From: Brevipalpus yothersi
Taxonomy: Eukaryota > Arthropoda > Arachnida > Trombidiformes > Tenuipalpidae
Direction: 5' to 3'
DNA length: 64,000 bases
NCBI GenBank assembly: GCA_003956705.1
Contig: QZCP01000078.1
Span: forward strand, 1-64,000
The notes beneath the pieces are model-generated. The model saw only the letters and a list, made by a program, of their open reading frames with translations, was not told the origin of the DNA and did no database searches. Position 1 is the first letter of the stretch. Each line of letters opens with the position of its first letter. Below, piece by piece: positions 26,501 to 37,773 of the stretch. Position numbers and translations under genes: made by a program.

Positions 26501-26902
26501 ATGAAAGACGGTGAAATAGATCGTATGGTTGATACTGTGAAAGAGATACTTCCACAAGTGCCCCGTAAAGTGATCGAAAATGATCTGAGAGTAACATGTG
26601 ATCTCGAGGAAACGTTGACTCGTCTTGTGGATGATGTTCTTTTTTATCAGCCAGAAGCTATTCCAATACCATCACCATCATCATCACTACCCCAAAGTAA
26701 ACTAGTGGCATCATCCAATATATCATCGTCAGCAAGTGATTCTTCCCGGACTAATGGTGATGTGGTTTCTTTCAATACAGCGGCAAAATGTTTCGGTAAA
26801 TCGCCAAATGATCGTATGTCTTCCTTGGGTGATCGTAAGAAGGCTTTGATTGAAGCGGCTCGCAAGCGATTCATAGAGAAACATGGTCTTAACATTCAAT
26901 AA
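26501..26902 (+). CDS. Small CUE-domain protein with a G2BR-like tail
   Basis: Single exon, 133 aa. An in-frame TGA lies upstream at 26462, and AATAAA follows the stop at 26927-26932. The N-terminal 45 residues read as a CUE (ubiquitin-binding) domain: VKEILPQVPRKVIENDLR then LEETLTRLVDDVL. A Ser-rich linker follows. The C-terminal part (FGKSPNDR, then GDRKKALIEAARKRFIEKHG) resembles the region after the CUE domain in ERAD factors gp78/AMFR and AUP1, where it binds the E2 UBE2G2. Here nothing precedes the CUE domain: there is no acyltransferase (AUP1) and no RING or membrane domain (gp78). Function as a soluble E2/ubiquitin adaptor in ER-associated degradation is inference. Confidence 0.75.
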   Translation: MKDGEIDRMVDTVKEILPQVPRKVIENDLRVTCDLEETLTRLVDDVLFYQPEAIPIPSPSSSLPQSKLVASSNISSSASDSSRTNGDVVSFNTAAKCFGKSPNDRMSSLGDRKKALIEAARKRFIEKHGLNIQ

Positions 26903-28596
26903 TTGGAATACAAATATTGATTTATAAATAAACAAAAATTGCTGGTCCCAGTTGAATTTGGGATACAGAATCTCTCCTCTTCTCTGTTAAGCTTCTCTCT
27001 TACATTGCTACATCATTGTATCGGTTACCTGTATGTGCACACTTTTTGACTGGATGTATATACATACTCATCTGTTACTATCCGGATGATCAATCATTTA
27101 CAAGCCATCAAGTATAATCATTGACGATGATGACAAGTGAACTGTCGATAAAATTGATTGCAATTGCTAGGATTTATAACATTCGCCTGTTTACAAAGTA
27201 AAGCCTGTCAGTGAGTTGAAAGTTTCCGGCAAGTTTCTCCTAGAGACATGATGAAAAAACATTAAGACCCAGAAAAATAAGCACAATTGAAGCTTTTTAT
27301 TGAAAACCATTTCTCAGCTCTCAATTCAGCTGCAAACTAATGAGTTCTCTATTAAAAAGTTAATTGCTGTTCAAATGATAGGTTCTCTCGAACATTGATC
27401 CAGTTCGTCAGCATCCTTCCTCTGTCATCATCTGTATCTATCTGTATGAAAGAGAAGGAAATCAGATATTTCATTCCAGAATATATGAATCCAGTGATTT
27501 ATATCAATTTTTTCTTACACCTACACAAACGTTACACAGAACATGGAAACAATATTGCCATAGAACTCGCGCTTGACACATTCGAGATATGCTCAAGACA
27601 GGCGAAATGCGCTTGATTGCATCAGAGAAGATGCTCGAGCCTACACTTGTGTGTATGTGTGTGTAGACATGATGTAAACAAGTGTGCGAGGTTAAAAAAA
27701 GCTTGTTAATTTTTTCGATTAAAACAAGGACATACCGGAACCGAAGTGTCCAATTGATTATGTTATTTCACGAATAATAATCATAATCGGTTTTCGGGTG
27801 AATTTCATTTATGGCTCGTTCTCAATTGTGTGTGTGTGTGTGTAGAATGAATATATTCATAATGATTTTGTGAATGATGATGATTCGATATCATAATCTG
27901 ATCATCAGAGCTACCAAAATGCTCTCCCATTTTAATCACATCATTCTTACTATGGAATCGATTAGCTGTTGATCAGCAAAATATAATTTACTATCTTTCT
28001 CTTTTCCGTTTTATCCCCGAAATATTTGAATCTACATATCGAGTTCAACATAATTTTGAGTATAGTTTATTTTTTTCCTTCGAACAATCAATCAATCAAT
28101 CATTGTTCATTCATACATAGAATCTTGATCGTTACTGTTTGATAAGTTAAATTCCATCAATCTCTCTCTCTTTCCGGTGTCTGGTCTCATGTTGTTCATC
28201 AAGTGATCCCTCTCTTTCTCTCTTCCTCTCATCTACATACATACATCATAATCCAACCAGAAGCCCTAAAGCTTATTGGTGTTCCCTGTAATACCACTAC
28301 CATACACACTCACACACATTCATACCACCCATCTGGACACACAAGATTGTGGATTTGATTAGATGGTTACATCGATGCTGTTGAATGGTGGTGTTGGAAA
28401 AATTTTTACCTCAACTTGTATGGCCATGAAGTAAGAGACGCTCTCTTGTCAGTTTGATCACGGTAACCAAGAGTGAGAGAAAGAGAGTGTGTACATGTTG
28501 GATCCACTTAAAATATACATCCAACTGTAATGGGATGGTTTCTCTCTCTATCTATCTATCTCATTCCCTTATATTCCCTCTCTCTCTCTCTCTCTC
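26903..28596. other. Intergenic; no gene recognised
   Basis: AT-rich with short (TG)n at 27648-27665 and 27823-27843, four AATC repeats near 28086-28104, and CT-rich tracts at 28160-28230 and 28540-28597. The 73-residue plus frame at 27395-27616 has no family resemblance. Confidence 0.5.
26927..26932 (+). terminator. Poly(A) signal of the CUE-domain gene
   Basis: AATAAA 25 bases after the stop codon, on the same strand. It supports a compact single-exon transcript. Confidence 0.55.
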
Positions 28597-28854
28597 TTAA
28601 TCATCAATGTATAATCGAAAGCCGGTTGATGGATGATTCGATACGTTCGAGCTCGATCTTGGTGGTTGGCGGAAAATGAAACCCTGCCTTCTTGCCTCCT
28701 CCTCTTCGATCTCGTTTTGCTTCATCTTAAACCACATACACAATCTTAATACACACCACTTGCATTTCTTTTCTGATCTTTCTGGTATGCGTTTCTCACC
28801 CTGATCATGATTGTGTGGTTGTGTGAATGGTGATGATGATGTGGCACTCAACAT
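28597..28854 (-). CDS. Possible small protein, unknown
   Basis: An 85-codon frame starts at 28854, divergent from the UAP1 gene whose ATG is 280 bases away. The predicted peptide is hydrophilic, with a Cys-rich centre (CKWCVLRLCMW), an acidic/basic patch (EIEEEEARRQG) and the end STGFRLYIDD. The C-terminal half has coding-like composition, but it could equally be an exon of a larger gene or a chance frame. It ends directly beside a CT microsatellite. No family is recognised. Confidence 0.22.
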   Translation of the reverse strand: MLSATSSSPFTQPHNHDQGEKRIPERSEKKCKWCVLRLCMWFKMKQNEIEEEEARRQGFIFRQPPRSSSNVSNHPSTGFRLYIDD

Positions 28855-29133
28855 TCTGTTAACGAAACAAAAAGTTACCTACTTAATGTCTAACACTTGT
28901 TATTGGTACATCTCACAGTAGTAGTAGTAGAATTTTATCAATTTTATCATCATTCATTATCAGATTTGCTTCCCCGTTATCTGTGTCTACCCAAATCGCT
29001 TTCATTCGCATCATATTTTCCCTCCATTCAACATCAATTTGAAGAAGAACAAGTTTTGTCTATTTACAACTTGGTGGAAGAAAAGTCGTAGTATTGGTCA
29101 TAAGTAGTGTGAATAATTAAAGTGAAAAGGAAG

Positions 29134-30983
29134 ATGAAGCTCGAGAACGATATGGACAAATTGAGACAACAGCTTAAGAGCTATAATCAAGAACATCTTC
29201 TACAATTTTGGAATACTCTCACAGATGATCAAAAAGTGACTCTTTACGATGATTTGAAAACAATCGATTTCGATGAAGTTTGCTCAACATTCCAGGAATC
29301 AGCTTACTCCACAAAAGAAGGCAATATAAATGATGATTTGCTCGAGCCGCTATCTGGAGCGATACATTCCGGTGTTAAATTGTGTTCAGAGGATCAATTG
29401 GAAACATATCGTACAACAGGTGAGTGGTCATTGAGCGCGAATTTTCCGTTTCATGAATCATGTGATGAGTTTGTTCATCTCAAACGATCTTTTTATTCTA
29501 GGTCTTAAAGAAATCTCAGAAAATCATGTTGCCGCTCTCTTGATGGCTGGTGGCCAAGGTACTCGACTTGGTGTCGATTATCCAAAAGGAATGTATAACG
29601 TCGGTTTACCATCAGGAAAGACTTTGTTCCAATTACAAGGAGAGAGAATCCGTCGATTGCAACAATTAGCGACCGAAAAATTTGGCAAAGAGTGTCACAT
29701 CACGTGGTACATCATGACAAGCGAGCATACGAAAGGAGCAACCGAAAAATTTTTCGATTCTCATGACTATTTTGGCCTCTCGAAAGAGAAAGTTGTAATA
29801 TTTGAACAAGGAACCTTGCCTTGCTTCACTTTCGATGGAAAAATTATCATGGACAAATGTTATCGAATCGCTCGAGCTCCTGATGGTAATGGCGGGCTAT
29901 ACAGATCCTTGAGAGACACAGGAGTATTGGATCACATGAAACACACCGGGATCAAATATGTTCATGTTTATGGAGTGGATAATATATTAGTTAAAATGGC
30001 TGATCCAACCTTTATCGGCTACTGCTTATCGAAAGGTGCTGTAGCTGGTGCCAAGGTAGTGGAAAAAGTTTCACCAAGCGAAGCAGTTGGAGTTATTTGC
30101 AAAGTTATGGGTAAATTTAAGGTTGTCGAATATAGTGAAGTGTCAAATAGAATTGCCGAACAGCGTAATGATGATGGAAGGCTTACCTTTAGTTGTGGGA
30201 GTATTTGCAATCATTTTTTCACTGTTGATTTTCTATGTGATGTCTCAGGGTGAGTTTGTTCGTTTTTAGGTCTTCCTCCAGTTGTTTTCATAGCTTATTT
30301 GTCCTTTTCTCACAGCAAAAAACTCAAGCATCATGTGGCCAAGAAGAAGATTCCTTTCGTAAATGAAAAAGGTAATCTTGAGAAGCCTGAGAAACCTAAT
30401 GGTACTAAGATGGAAAAATTCGTATTCGATGTCTTCGAATTTGCCAAGTGAGTATGATGAAAGAGATATCTGAGAGTATCTTGTAACGCCTTTTCTTATC
30501 AAATCAGATTTCACAATCTGTAATCTTGTTGCAATCGACTTTGGAATTCTTATCCTCCTTGGAATGTTTCTGTTCAATTTAGCTAATTACATTTGTGTTG
30601 CTCAATCCCGATCCTTACATAACGTTTGTAGGTTGTACACATTTAATCTGATTCGTCAATCTTCTCTCAACAGGGATTTCGTTGTGTGGGAAGTCATTCG
30701 AGAAGATGAATTCTCTCCGCTAAAAAACAGTGACTCTGCTGAGTCTGATTGCCCAAGAACTGCTCGTCAGTCCATATTCGATCTTCATCGTAAATACTTA
30801 ATTCAAGCTGGCGCAGTCATTCCAGATGATAGTTCTTTCGAGTGTGAACTTTCTCCTCTTGTGACCTATGAGGGTGAAGGGCTCGAAAAGTTTGTAAAGG
30901 GCAAGAAACTTACTTCTCCATTTGTTTTGGAAACGGGATCAACAAATCATTATACAAACGGAAAATCCAACGGAATCCATTGA
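29134..30983 (+). CDS. UAP1: UDP-N-acetylhexosamine pyrophosphorylase
   Basis: Makes UDP-GlcNAc (and UDP-GalNAc) from UTP and the sugar-1-phosphate. In arthropods this is the last step feeding chitin synthase, N-glycosylation and GPI synthesis; the enzyme is cytosolic. Exons: 29134-29419, 29502-30249, 30316-30447, 30674-30983. They total 1476 nt, or 491 aa, normal for the family. The nucleotide-binding signature LLMAGGQGTRLGVDYPKGM lies at about 108-126, followed by the conserved GLPSGKTLFQLQ. GNGGLYRSL and VYGVDNILVKMADP (uridine and metal site) and the FDVFEFAK/FVVWEV segment are also intact. The ATG at 29134 gives the usual N-terminal helix. A gene of this kind is expected to be essential for cuticle formation. 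Confidence 0.96.
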
Positions 30984-31672
30984 AATCTCTATCTTTATGA
31001 GATGAACTCTAGATTTATAACCAGCACTATTTTTTATCTTGAAGTTTTGAACATGAGCTATATATTTATGTCTATTCATGTACACTGGTGCAACTTGAAT
31101 CAAAGATGCTACTGATTTTTTCTCAAAAGCTGATATTTTCAGGTCCCAATTCACTCAAAACCTTCTCTCTATTGTTTTTCTGTGGCAAGAGTCTTTCTGA
31201 TCTTTACCGAGGAGAAATGCGTTTGAGCATTCATCCTTCCCATAACCAGGAGGATATTTGACCCGAGAATTCTCCAGATAAGGAGTACTTTTAGGTAATA
31301 CATAGCCAATCAGCCAGATTTGGATCTCATTCTTCGCTTCTTGCTCGTGAATGCGGTAATCCGTCGTTATTCATTCAATATAGAGAGAGTTGATTGCTGA
31401 GCCTCCCAAAGGATCAGAAGTTATATTTCCAACGAAAGGAACAATAAAATTAGCAAAAGAGAAACGAAAACTTTGATAATAATAGTCGGTAATCGGAAGC
31501 CCTTCCAACAGTATCAAAAGAGGATAAGGATCAATTCAGTATATTGATATATATATTAAATTTGAATTGCTTCTCCAATAAGAAGAGACTTAAGATGAGT
31601 TGATAGGTAGATAATTTCCCACTCTCTTCGAAAGTGGCGGAAACCAATGAGGATAAAATGTTAGCATTCATT
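30984..31672. other. Convergent intergenic region (UAP1 / BROX 3' ends)
   Basis: Holds the 3' UTRs of two convergent genes. No further coding sequence is supported. Confidence 0.5.
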
Positions 31673-33458
31673 TCATTTGGGTGACTTTTTGTCTTTTTTG
31701 TCTTTTTTGTCCTTCTTGTCTTTCTTGGATGATTTTTCTTTCCCTTGAAGAGATTCCTAGAGAAGCAAAACGAATGATGAGAATTTTTAAAAAGGTAATA
31801 CAAAGAAACTCACGTCCAAAGAGAGGTTCTTCATCATATTCATTAACATTTGCTCGAAAGCGGTACACGCGAAAGGTGTCCAGTAGGAACTTAAGGCTGG
31901 CATCTTGAATTCATCTGGAGTCACTAATCCATGAGTTGCTTTGAGTTCTAATTTGGGAACTTCCAAGGGTAACTTGTGATGAAATCTGAATTGCATGAAA
32001 AAAATGAATGTTAAGAAATGCACAGAAGTGTATTAATATGCTAACTTATAAAACCTACATGAGAGTGTTTTCTCGTTCACACTTGTCCTTCAGCCGGTTA
32101 ACAGTTGCTCTGATGTGTGGAAAGAACGTAGTCTGTTCGAGTTTTGGAGCTACCCCTTGGCCCTTCATTTTGGAATATTCTTTACATAGAGGTGTCAGAA
32201 CTTCCAACTTTTTGGCTGCTTCATGGCAACATTTGACCCCCTCTCCACATTTTTCCATAGCGAGGAGATTGTCACCGTAGAAACTATAGGTCTGTGATCA
32301 GACAAAGGGAAGTTCAGATAAATCAGAATTTCTCTGGTACGTTCATTCTTTTGAGTGCTCAACTTACAAGTGCACTGTAACAGCAACATTTAATCTGTAG
32401 ATAATGCATCCATTTTCCAAATTTACTTATTTCTAATGCTTTAATTTGTATTGCGGCCTCGAGGAATTTTTGAGAGGTTTCATTAGTCAATGCGGCGATG
32501 AGTGATGATGAATGCTTGAGAGCTATGGCTCTATGAATGGTTACTGATGGAGAAAAGGTGTATATTAGCGATAATACAAGGTGATTTCTATGATATGACA
32601 CACCTTCTTGTGCCTCTGCCATACATTGACAAATGTAGGCATCTAGAACCTTTGTGTCTAGGTCAGACCCAGCTGGTTCCCGATTTTCGAGAAGTGGAAT
32701 AAAATTGGATTTCATCTCAAGAATAACACCAGATGCACGCCTCAAGTCTTTATGAATCTTTTTAAGTTGATCTTCAGTCAAGTCACTTGCTTTCATAACC
32801 AGAAGCGACGTTCTTTTCATCAGCCAGAAGGCGTATTCTTGACAAATTGATATAATTTCATAGATAACATCACTTTGGCTCCTAAGAAGAGAGATTCAAT
32901 CAGTTAGCTTTAAATTAGTTGTCAAATTGGTCTTACTGACATTAATGTGGATCCAAGCATAGAATGAGACCATTTAAATTTCATGACACCTCTTAGTTTA
33001 CTAGTATCACCACCGGTGGGATCGGCATTCTCATAGAAGCCTCGTAATAGACTTAGATACTCTGTGAATAGAGTTTCGATTGTAGTCTCATCGGAATCCA
33101 GTCCAGAAAGTCCTTCAATAAGTTTTTCACGGGTTTTACGAAGCTCACTAGAAAACCAAGAAAAGATGGAAAAAATTCATATAATGGGAAGCAAAGTGTA
33201 TTATTATTTCAACTTGATGGACAGAGGAGCACGAAATTATTGGGCGATTTTCTGAGAAGATAATTTCACTACTCTCTTCAAACGAACAGCTTCTCAAGAA
33301 AAATTTCTCATCATAATATCTGTAAGCAGAAAATAATGAATAAGATCAATAACCTACCTGCAAATTTTAACCGCTTCCGCATTAGTAGCTGCGAATTTGA
33401 GGTCAAAAGGAGCGGCTATTGTGTGTTTTAAAGGATTTCGGTGAAACCAGAATGTCAT
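31673..33458 (-). CDS. BROX: BRO1-domain protein, BROX orthologue
   Basis: BRO1-domain proteins bind ESCRT-III (CHMP) subunits; BROX acts in nuclear-envelope and membrane-repair contexts. Exons: 33458-33358, 33147-32941, 32881-32604, 32543-32368, 32291-32059, 31985-31814, 31756-31673. They total 1251 nt, or 416 aa; human BROX has about 411. The start MTFWFHRNPLK matches the family opening. Other matches are VLDAYICQCMAEAQE, TIHRAIALKHS, CKEYSKMKGQG and LPLEVPKLELKATHGLV. Exon 2 must use a GTCAGT donor (32941) rather than the nearby GTAAGA to keep frame. Vertebrate BROX ends in a CAAX farnesylation box. Here the last exon is a repeated Lys-Lys-Asp tract ending KKSPK, with no C-terminal Cys. 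Part of the gene is duplicated at 44.3-45.3 kb. Confidence 0.93.
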
Positions 33459-34133
33459 AGCTGTCAATTGAATGTGAAAACAAATTTTCTCTTCTCACAA
33501 GAAAAGTTATATAAAATTCAACACAAGGAGCATACAGACTTTTTTCACTACTTCAATTTGAAAGTTGATCAACTAATTTTATCATTCAAATTATTCATCT
33601 CTTGATTCAAGAATAATTCTTGAATACATTTATTTCATGTATTTCAATTGTTCACAGTCTGAATCAATGTTTACATTGAGTAAGATACTGATCCAGGGAT
33701 CAGGATTGGTTATTCGATCAGTTTCGTCAACGATATCAACGAAGTTGGAAAAACAGTTATATCGTCCAAATGGGCTCAGTGATTGATCGATATCGATACA
33801 TCTATTTGAGAAATTTTATTCAAAATTTAAATTTACATTGATTTGCCAGAACATGTATGTCGTGTGTGTCGTTCATCGATTGGAGATTTTAGTATTTAAT
33901 AAGTCATTGGTGATGAAATTTGAAACATGAGTGCTCAAAAATCGTTCTCATCTATCCTTATCTTTATCTTTATTGAGAAAATTGAATATTTACGAATCCT
34001 GCTGTAAATTACATAATAATAATTTACGAGAAGCTAATAGTTTTCTCTCCAAAATTAAACTCAGTGTCATGTTTTGAAAGTAGTAAAATATTCAGCGTCC
34101 ATTCATCTGATTCATTGAAACTGAAAATGACTG
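33459..34133. other. BROX upstream region
   Basis: No coding sequence. The first 330 bases are closely matched by 45030-45350, so they belong to the duplicated unit. Confidence 0.5.
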
Positions 34134-34940
34134 CTAATTTCCTGGGTAACCTACAGCAATCTCTGAGATTTTTAGTGACAAGATCTGGCCAGCAACTTCG
34201 AAATTCAAGTCTGGAATTTGTGAGATATCAGACTCCGTGATGTAAACTGCTTGGTTTTCTAGAAAATAAATTCTATTCACCACTTTTGCAAAATCCAATG
34301 CTCTAGCTTTAGGCATCATAAGCCCTGACTGAGGATCTAGATTCGCTTTACAGCCAATTGAGCTGCAAAACTTATTCTCTTCAATACTAATCTCATCAAA
34401 TAAGAATTATTACTTATTTGGACCTGATAAGGGAACTGATACAATTGGATTCTCTAGCAAATGCTCAGAGGAAATTCCAAAAGTCAAATCTGCAGTGAAA
34501 TCATATACGGCTGGTATACATGTAAATCTGTAACCTTTCGTAGGGCTGTAGTGTAGAGAAAATTTAGGAGCTTGTCCAGATTTTAGTGGACGTTCAGTGA
34601 TAGTTTCCATTTTGGGAGATGAACTTTAACCGGATGCCTATCTTAGATAACCAGTGAAAAACTTGTTCTGATGTATTATAAGTTGAACTTTTTTGACTTT
34701 TATACTTTGTAGAGTTAGGACAAAGCTCGAAGCTGTCATTACATTTGTCCGAAACAATCCATAAATGAGAATTTATAATATCAAAGGCAACATTAAAAAT
34801 CTGAGGAGTTCCTATGGACTGGACTGGAATATTCACCCACAAGGAGCTGAATCTTAGCTGAAGAAAAGTTTAGGAAGAATCAAAGCACTCGCTAGCAAAG
34901 CGAAGTTCAAAATTGATATGAACCGTATCATCATGTACAT
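34134..34940 (-). pseudogene. Aspartic protease (pepsin/cathepsin D family) relic, catalytically dead
   Basis: Fragments in order along the minus strand: a signal-peptide-like start at 34940 (MIRFISILNFALLASALILP); the N-terminal lobe (VQSIGTPQIFNVAFD, HLWIVSDKC, KYKSQKSSTYNTSE) at about 34842-34650; a central piece (ADLTFGISSEHLLENPIVSVPLS) at about 34500-34420; and the C-terminal lobe (GCKANLDPQSGLM, then ISQIPDLNFEVAG) at about 34350-34150. The first catalytic DTG is DII and the second is DPQ. The flap region (YGTGS) and roughly 100 residues are missing, the signal sequence is out of frame with what follows, and the propeptide is absent. A TATA box still sits upstream at 34993-35001. It is best read as a decaying gene. 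A heavily rearranged but expressed inactive homologue is less likely. Confidence 0.7.
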
Positions 34941-34992
34941 CAAAGTGAGAGTTTGAACAGAAACTGAAGCAATTATGATGAGAATTTGTCGA

Positions 34993-35001
34993 GTTTTTAT
35001 A
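34993..35001 (-). promoter_or_regulatory. TATA box of the aspartic-protease relic
   Basis: Reads TATAAAAAC on the minus strand, about 55 bases upstream of the ATG at 34940. Confidence 0.5.
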
Positions 35002-35853
35002 CACAGAACGAAATCATGTCTCTGATTTTTCTTTGATTTTCAGATTCGCCGAAATGATCGAATGAACGAGATTTGTCCTTTAAGTTGTCTTAAATCGAAC
35101 TCACTGAGTACTCCAAGGAAACTCTGAATAGATAAATGTAGATAATTCATTTATTAGATCAGAATAGAGGAATTATCTGTATTTTGGAGATTGATTTGAT
35201 CGGTAACTGTTCTTTCTTTAGCGGGAACTGCTATCATCATTTAATCAGTAGATTTTCCATGACACAAAAGAGTTAAACCCAAAGATGTCGATTATTGTTG
35301 CTCCCATTGTTATTGATACCGAATGTGCCCGTGAAATTAACTTATTCTCCAATGATGAAAACCTTCAAGATGAAGATTTTATCTACAGTTTTTCAGTCTC
35401 GATTTCGAACTGAAAATCAATCGATCTCATCGGTAGTATTCCAATTATTCAAGATTTGAGCTTCTAATGTGCTCAGTTTCAGGCAATGTTCAAAATGAGG
35501 AAAGCACTGATCAAAAATGATATACATGGTATTTAAGAGTTTTTTCAATGCAATTGACAAACGGTTGTATTAAACTCAAGAGAGTTTATATATTTGATAG
35601 TCTGAAGGCTCATGAATTTTAAATTTCGAAAAATTTCAACTTCATTCATTTCATATGATTGATTAGTAGTTATTTTAATCATTCGGTGCACCCAGATTAA
35701 GAATGGAGGCATAAAAATTCTTCTGGAAGACTGGAAAATTATCATCAGAAAGTATTGGCAAGGACTTTCAAGTTATTCGGTTGTTTTTCGGACTCAACAT
35801 CATTGAGCTACACAATTTCCTCAGTGGGTGGCTTGTCAGATGAGTGTTCAAGA
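35002..35853. other. Intergenic; no gene recognised
   Basis: Lies between the aspartic-protease relic and the terminal exon of protease A. Only short frames are present, none with similarity. Confidence 0.5.
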
Positions 35854-37120
35854 TCAATAATTCTGACAGAAATCTCTGGGAACATCCTTCCTTTGGATTT
35901 CTCTACGCATACTAACCAGCTTGGTGTATGTTCCTGTTTTTATTATTGTCAAAAAATGATTAAGAATCAAAAGTGAATTAAGCAAGAGAAAAAAATTACT
36001 GGTATACCAGAATGGTTAGGGCAATCAGCTCCTCGAGCAACAACGCCAGCAAGATACCTAAAAGCAAGAGAATTTATCAGGTAAAGAGAGTGGCCTGAGC
36101 ATAAATATAATCATCTAAAATGAATGATATCTCTTACCATCGGTTATCCAATGAATTGTGATACATCAGAGGTCCACCACTATCACCGGAACATGCATCA
36201 GCATAAGTTCGGAAATTATACGCACAAATCTCACGACTAGGATCAACGTAAGAAGTGAATTGTCCACCATGTGCAGCGTAAATCTGCTCACATATTTCCT
36301 CTAATAGATTAATGAATAGTGGTCAATCATTCGAATAGATCCAATTAATCGATAACCTACGCGAAACATAGGACACAGTAGCTTCCATAGGTGTATCAGA
36401 AGAGGCCAGATAAGATTGTCCTGAATTTTCATCTTGCCATATTTCTGAAATACCCCAACCAACGACTGTAAGATCTCTGTCTCGAATAGAATAATCGGTA
36501 TCGAATGCTGGGACACAGATTGGTGAAACTGTTCGAGTAAATTCGACTGATTTTTTGAGGACCAGAAGTGCAATATCATAGCCATGGCTGCTCAAATAAT
36601 TCTCGTTGACTCTATAATGAGATACCTTCACTGGTGTAATAGTTCCATCTTCAGTATCAGTGACTGAATGAGCTCCCAAAAATACTTTAATGTTTTTGGT
36701 AGAAACTTGTCGATTATTTTTATCGTAAAGACAATGAGCTGCTGTTAAGATTCGCTTGGAATCGATTAAACTTCCAGCACACAACATTGATTCGCCATCT
36801 TTGTAAATGCTAAACGGATTAAAAGATTAAAAGATACTCTTCCATTAGAGAAAGATCTCTTGGGGAAATAATAAATATTTCACCTGATGAGAGTCAGCCA
36901 TGGATATTTTCGATGAGGCACGTCCGTTCCATAAAACACTCTTGAATAAGAATTCTCAAGACCACAATCTAAAGATAGAAGAAATTCATTTGATTTGAGT
37001 CCTTCTTTTTAACCATATGAGGGAATCATTTTGAAGGAAGAGAAATGACTTACATCGATTGCAATCGGTTTGGACCAAAATGATTGGCAAACAAAAAACG
37101 AGAAACAATAGTACAATCAT
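35854..37120 (-). CDS. Trypsin-like serine protease A (six exons, split last exon)
   Basis: Secreted S1-family protease. Exons: 37120-37054 (signal peptide MIVLLLFLVFCLPIILVQT), 36968-36884, 36809-36361, 36300-36138, 36057-36008, 35933-35854. They total 894 nt, or 297 aa. Propeptide Cys in CGLEN; activation after Arg gives VFYG. Catalytic His76 (TAAHC), Asp129 (GYDIAL), Ser241 (GDSGGP); pocket Asp235 (position 189) predicts cleavage after Lys/Arg. Position 214-216 is ARG instead of SWG. Uniquely in this cluster, the last exon is interrupted by about 74 bases between SG and GTYTKL. A GT-AG splice is possible (donor GGTATAC at 36007), but it would remove the residues Ile-Pro. Without splicing the frame ends soon after. 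Confidence 0.85.
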
Positions 37121-37773
37121 ACTGCCACGAGTCACATATAATTTGTGAAGAGGAAGTTACCAAAATGATTTCTGGCTATCACTATGCAAATCGATCACTT
37201 TCTTACGATATTTATATTATCTCGTCCAGAGACATTCGTCTCAAGGATCGAGCAGACTCACACACAAATCATATTATTTTATGATCATTTCAAAACTTGC
37301 AGCATTCAGTCTGTGAAAATATTGTTACTAAGCAGATTGAATATGATTCATGTTCATCACCTGGAGTTATCAGTCACAACCTTTCAGCTATTGTTCCTCT
37401 TTTTGAGCTCCTGCTTTTGAATCTCTTGAAATTTTGCATCTGAAATTTGACCCAGAACTGGAGATGAATTCAAGTTTGTTAACCGTACTAATCTCTGGAT
37501 CTGTTCTCAATTAGAATTAGGAGAAATCAAAAATGGACAAAAACTTTTCCAGCTAGCTGTCATTGATTCTAGAGGTCACAGGTCACTCATCTATTCACGT
37601 TTTACAGTAAATTTATTAATTTAATGATACTCACAACAGTGGACTGAGAAGCAAGGAATTTTTACGGTTACAAGTGCTCATGAAGCATCAACAATTTTCA
37701 ACTGTACCTCATCTAAAGAATGAGAAACCAATAAATTCTCATACAGAATGGGTACTTGCATTATTCAAAATCT
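37121..37773. other. Intergenic between proteases A and B
   Basis: A TATAAAT-like element on the minus strand near 37208-37215 lies about 90 bases upstream of the A start codon. No coding sequence is supported. Confidence 0.45.
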
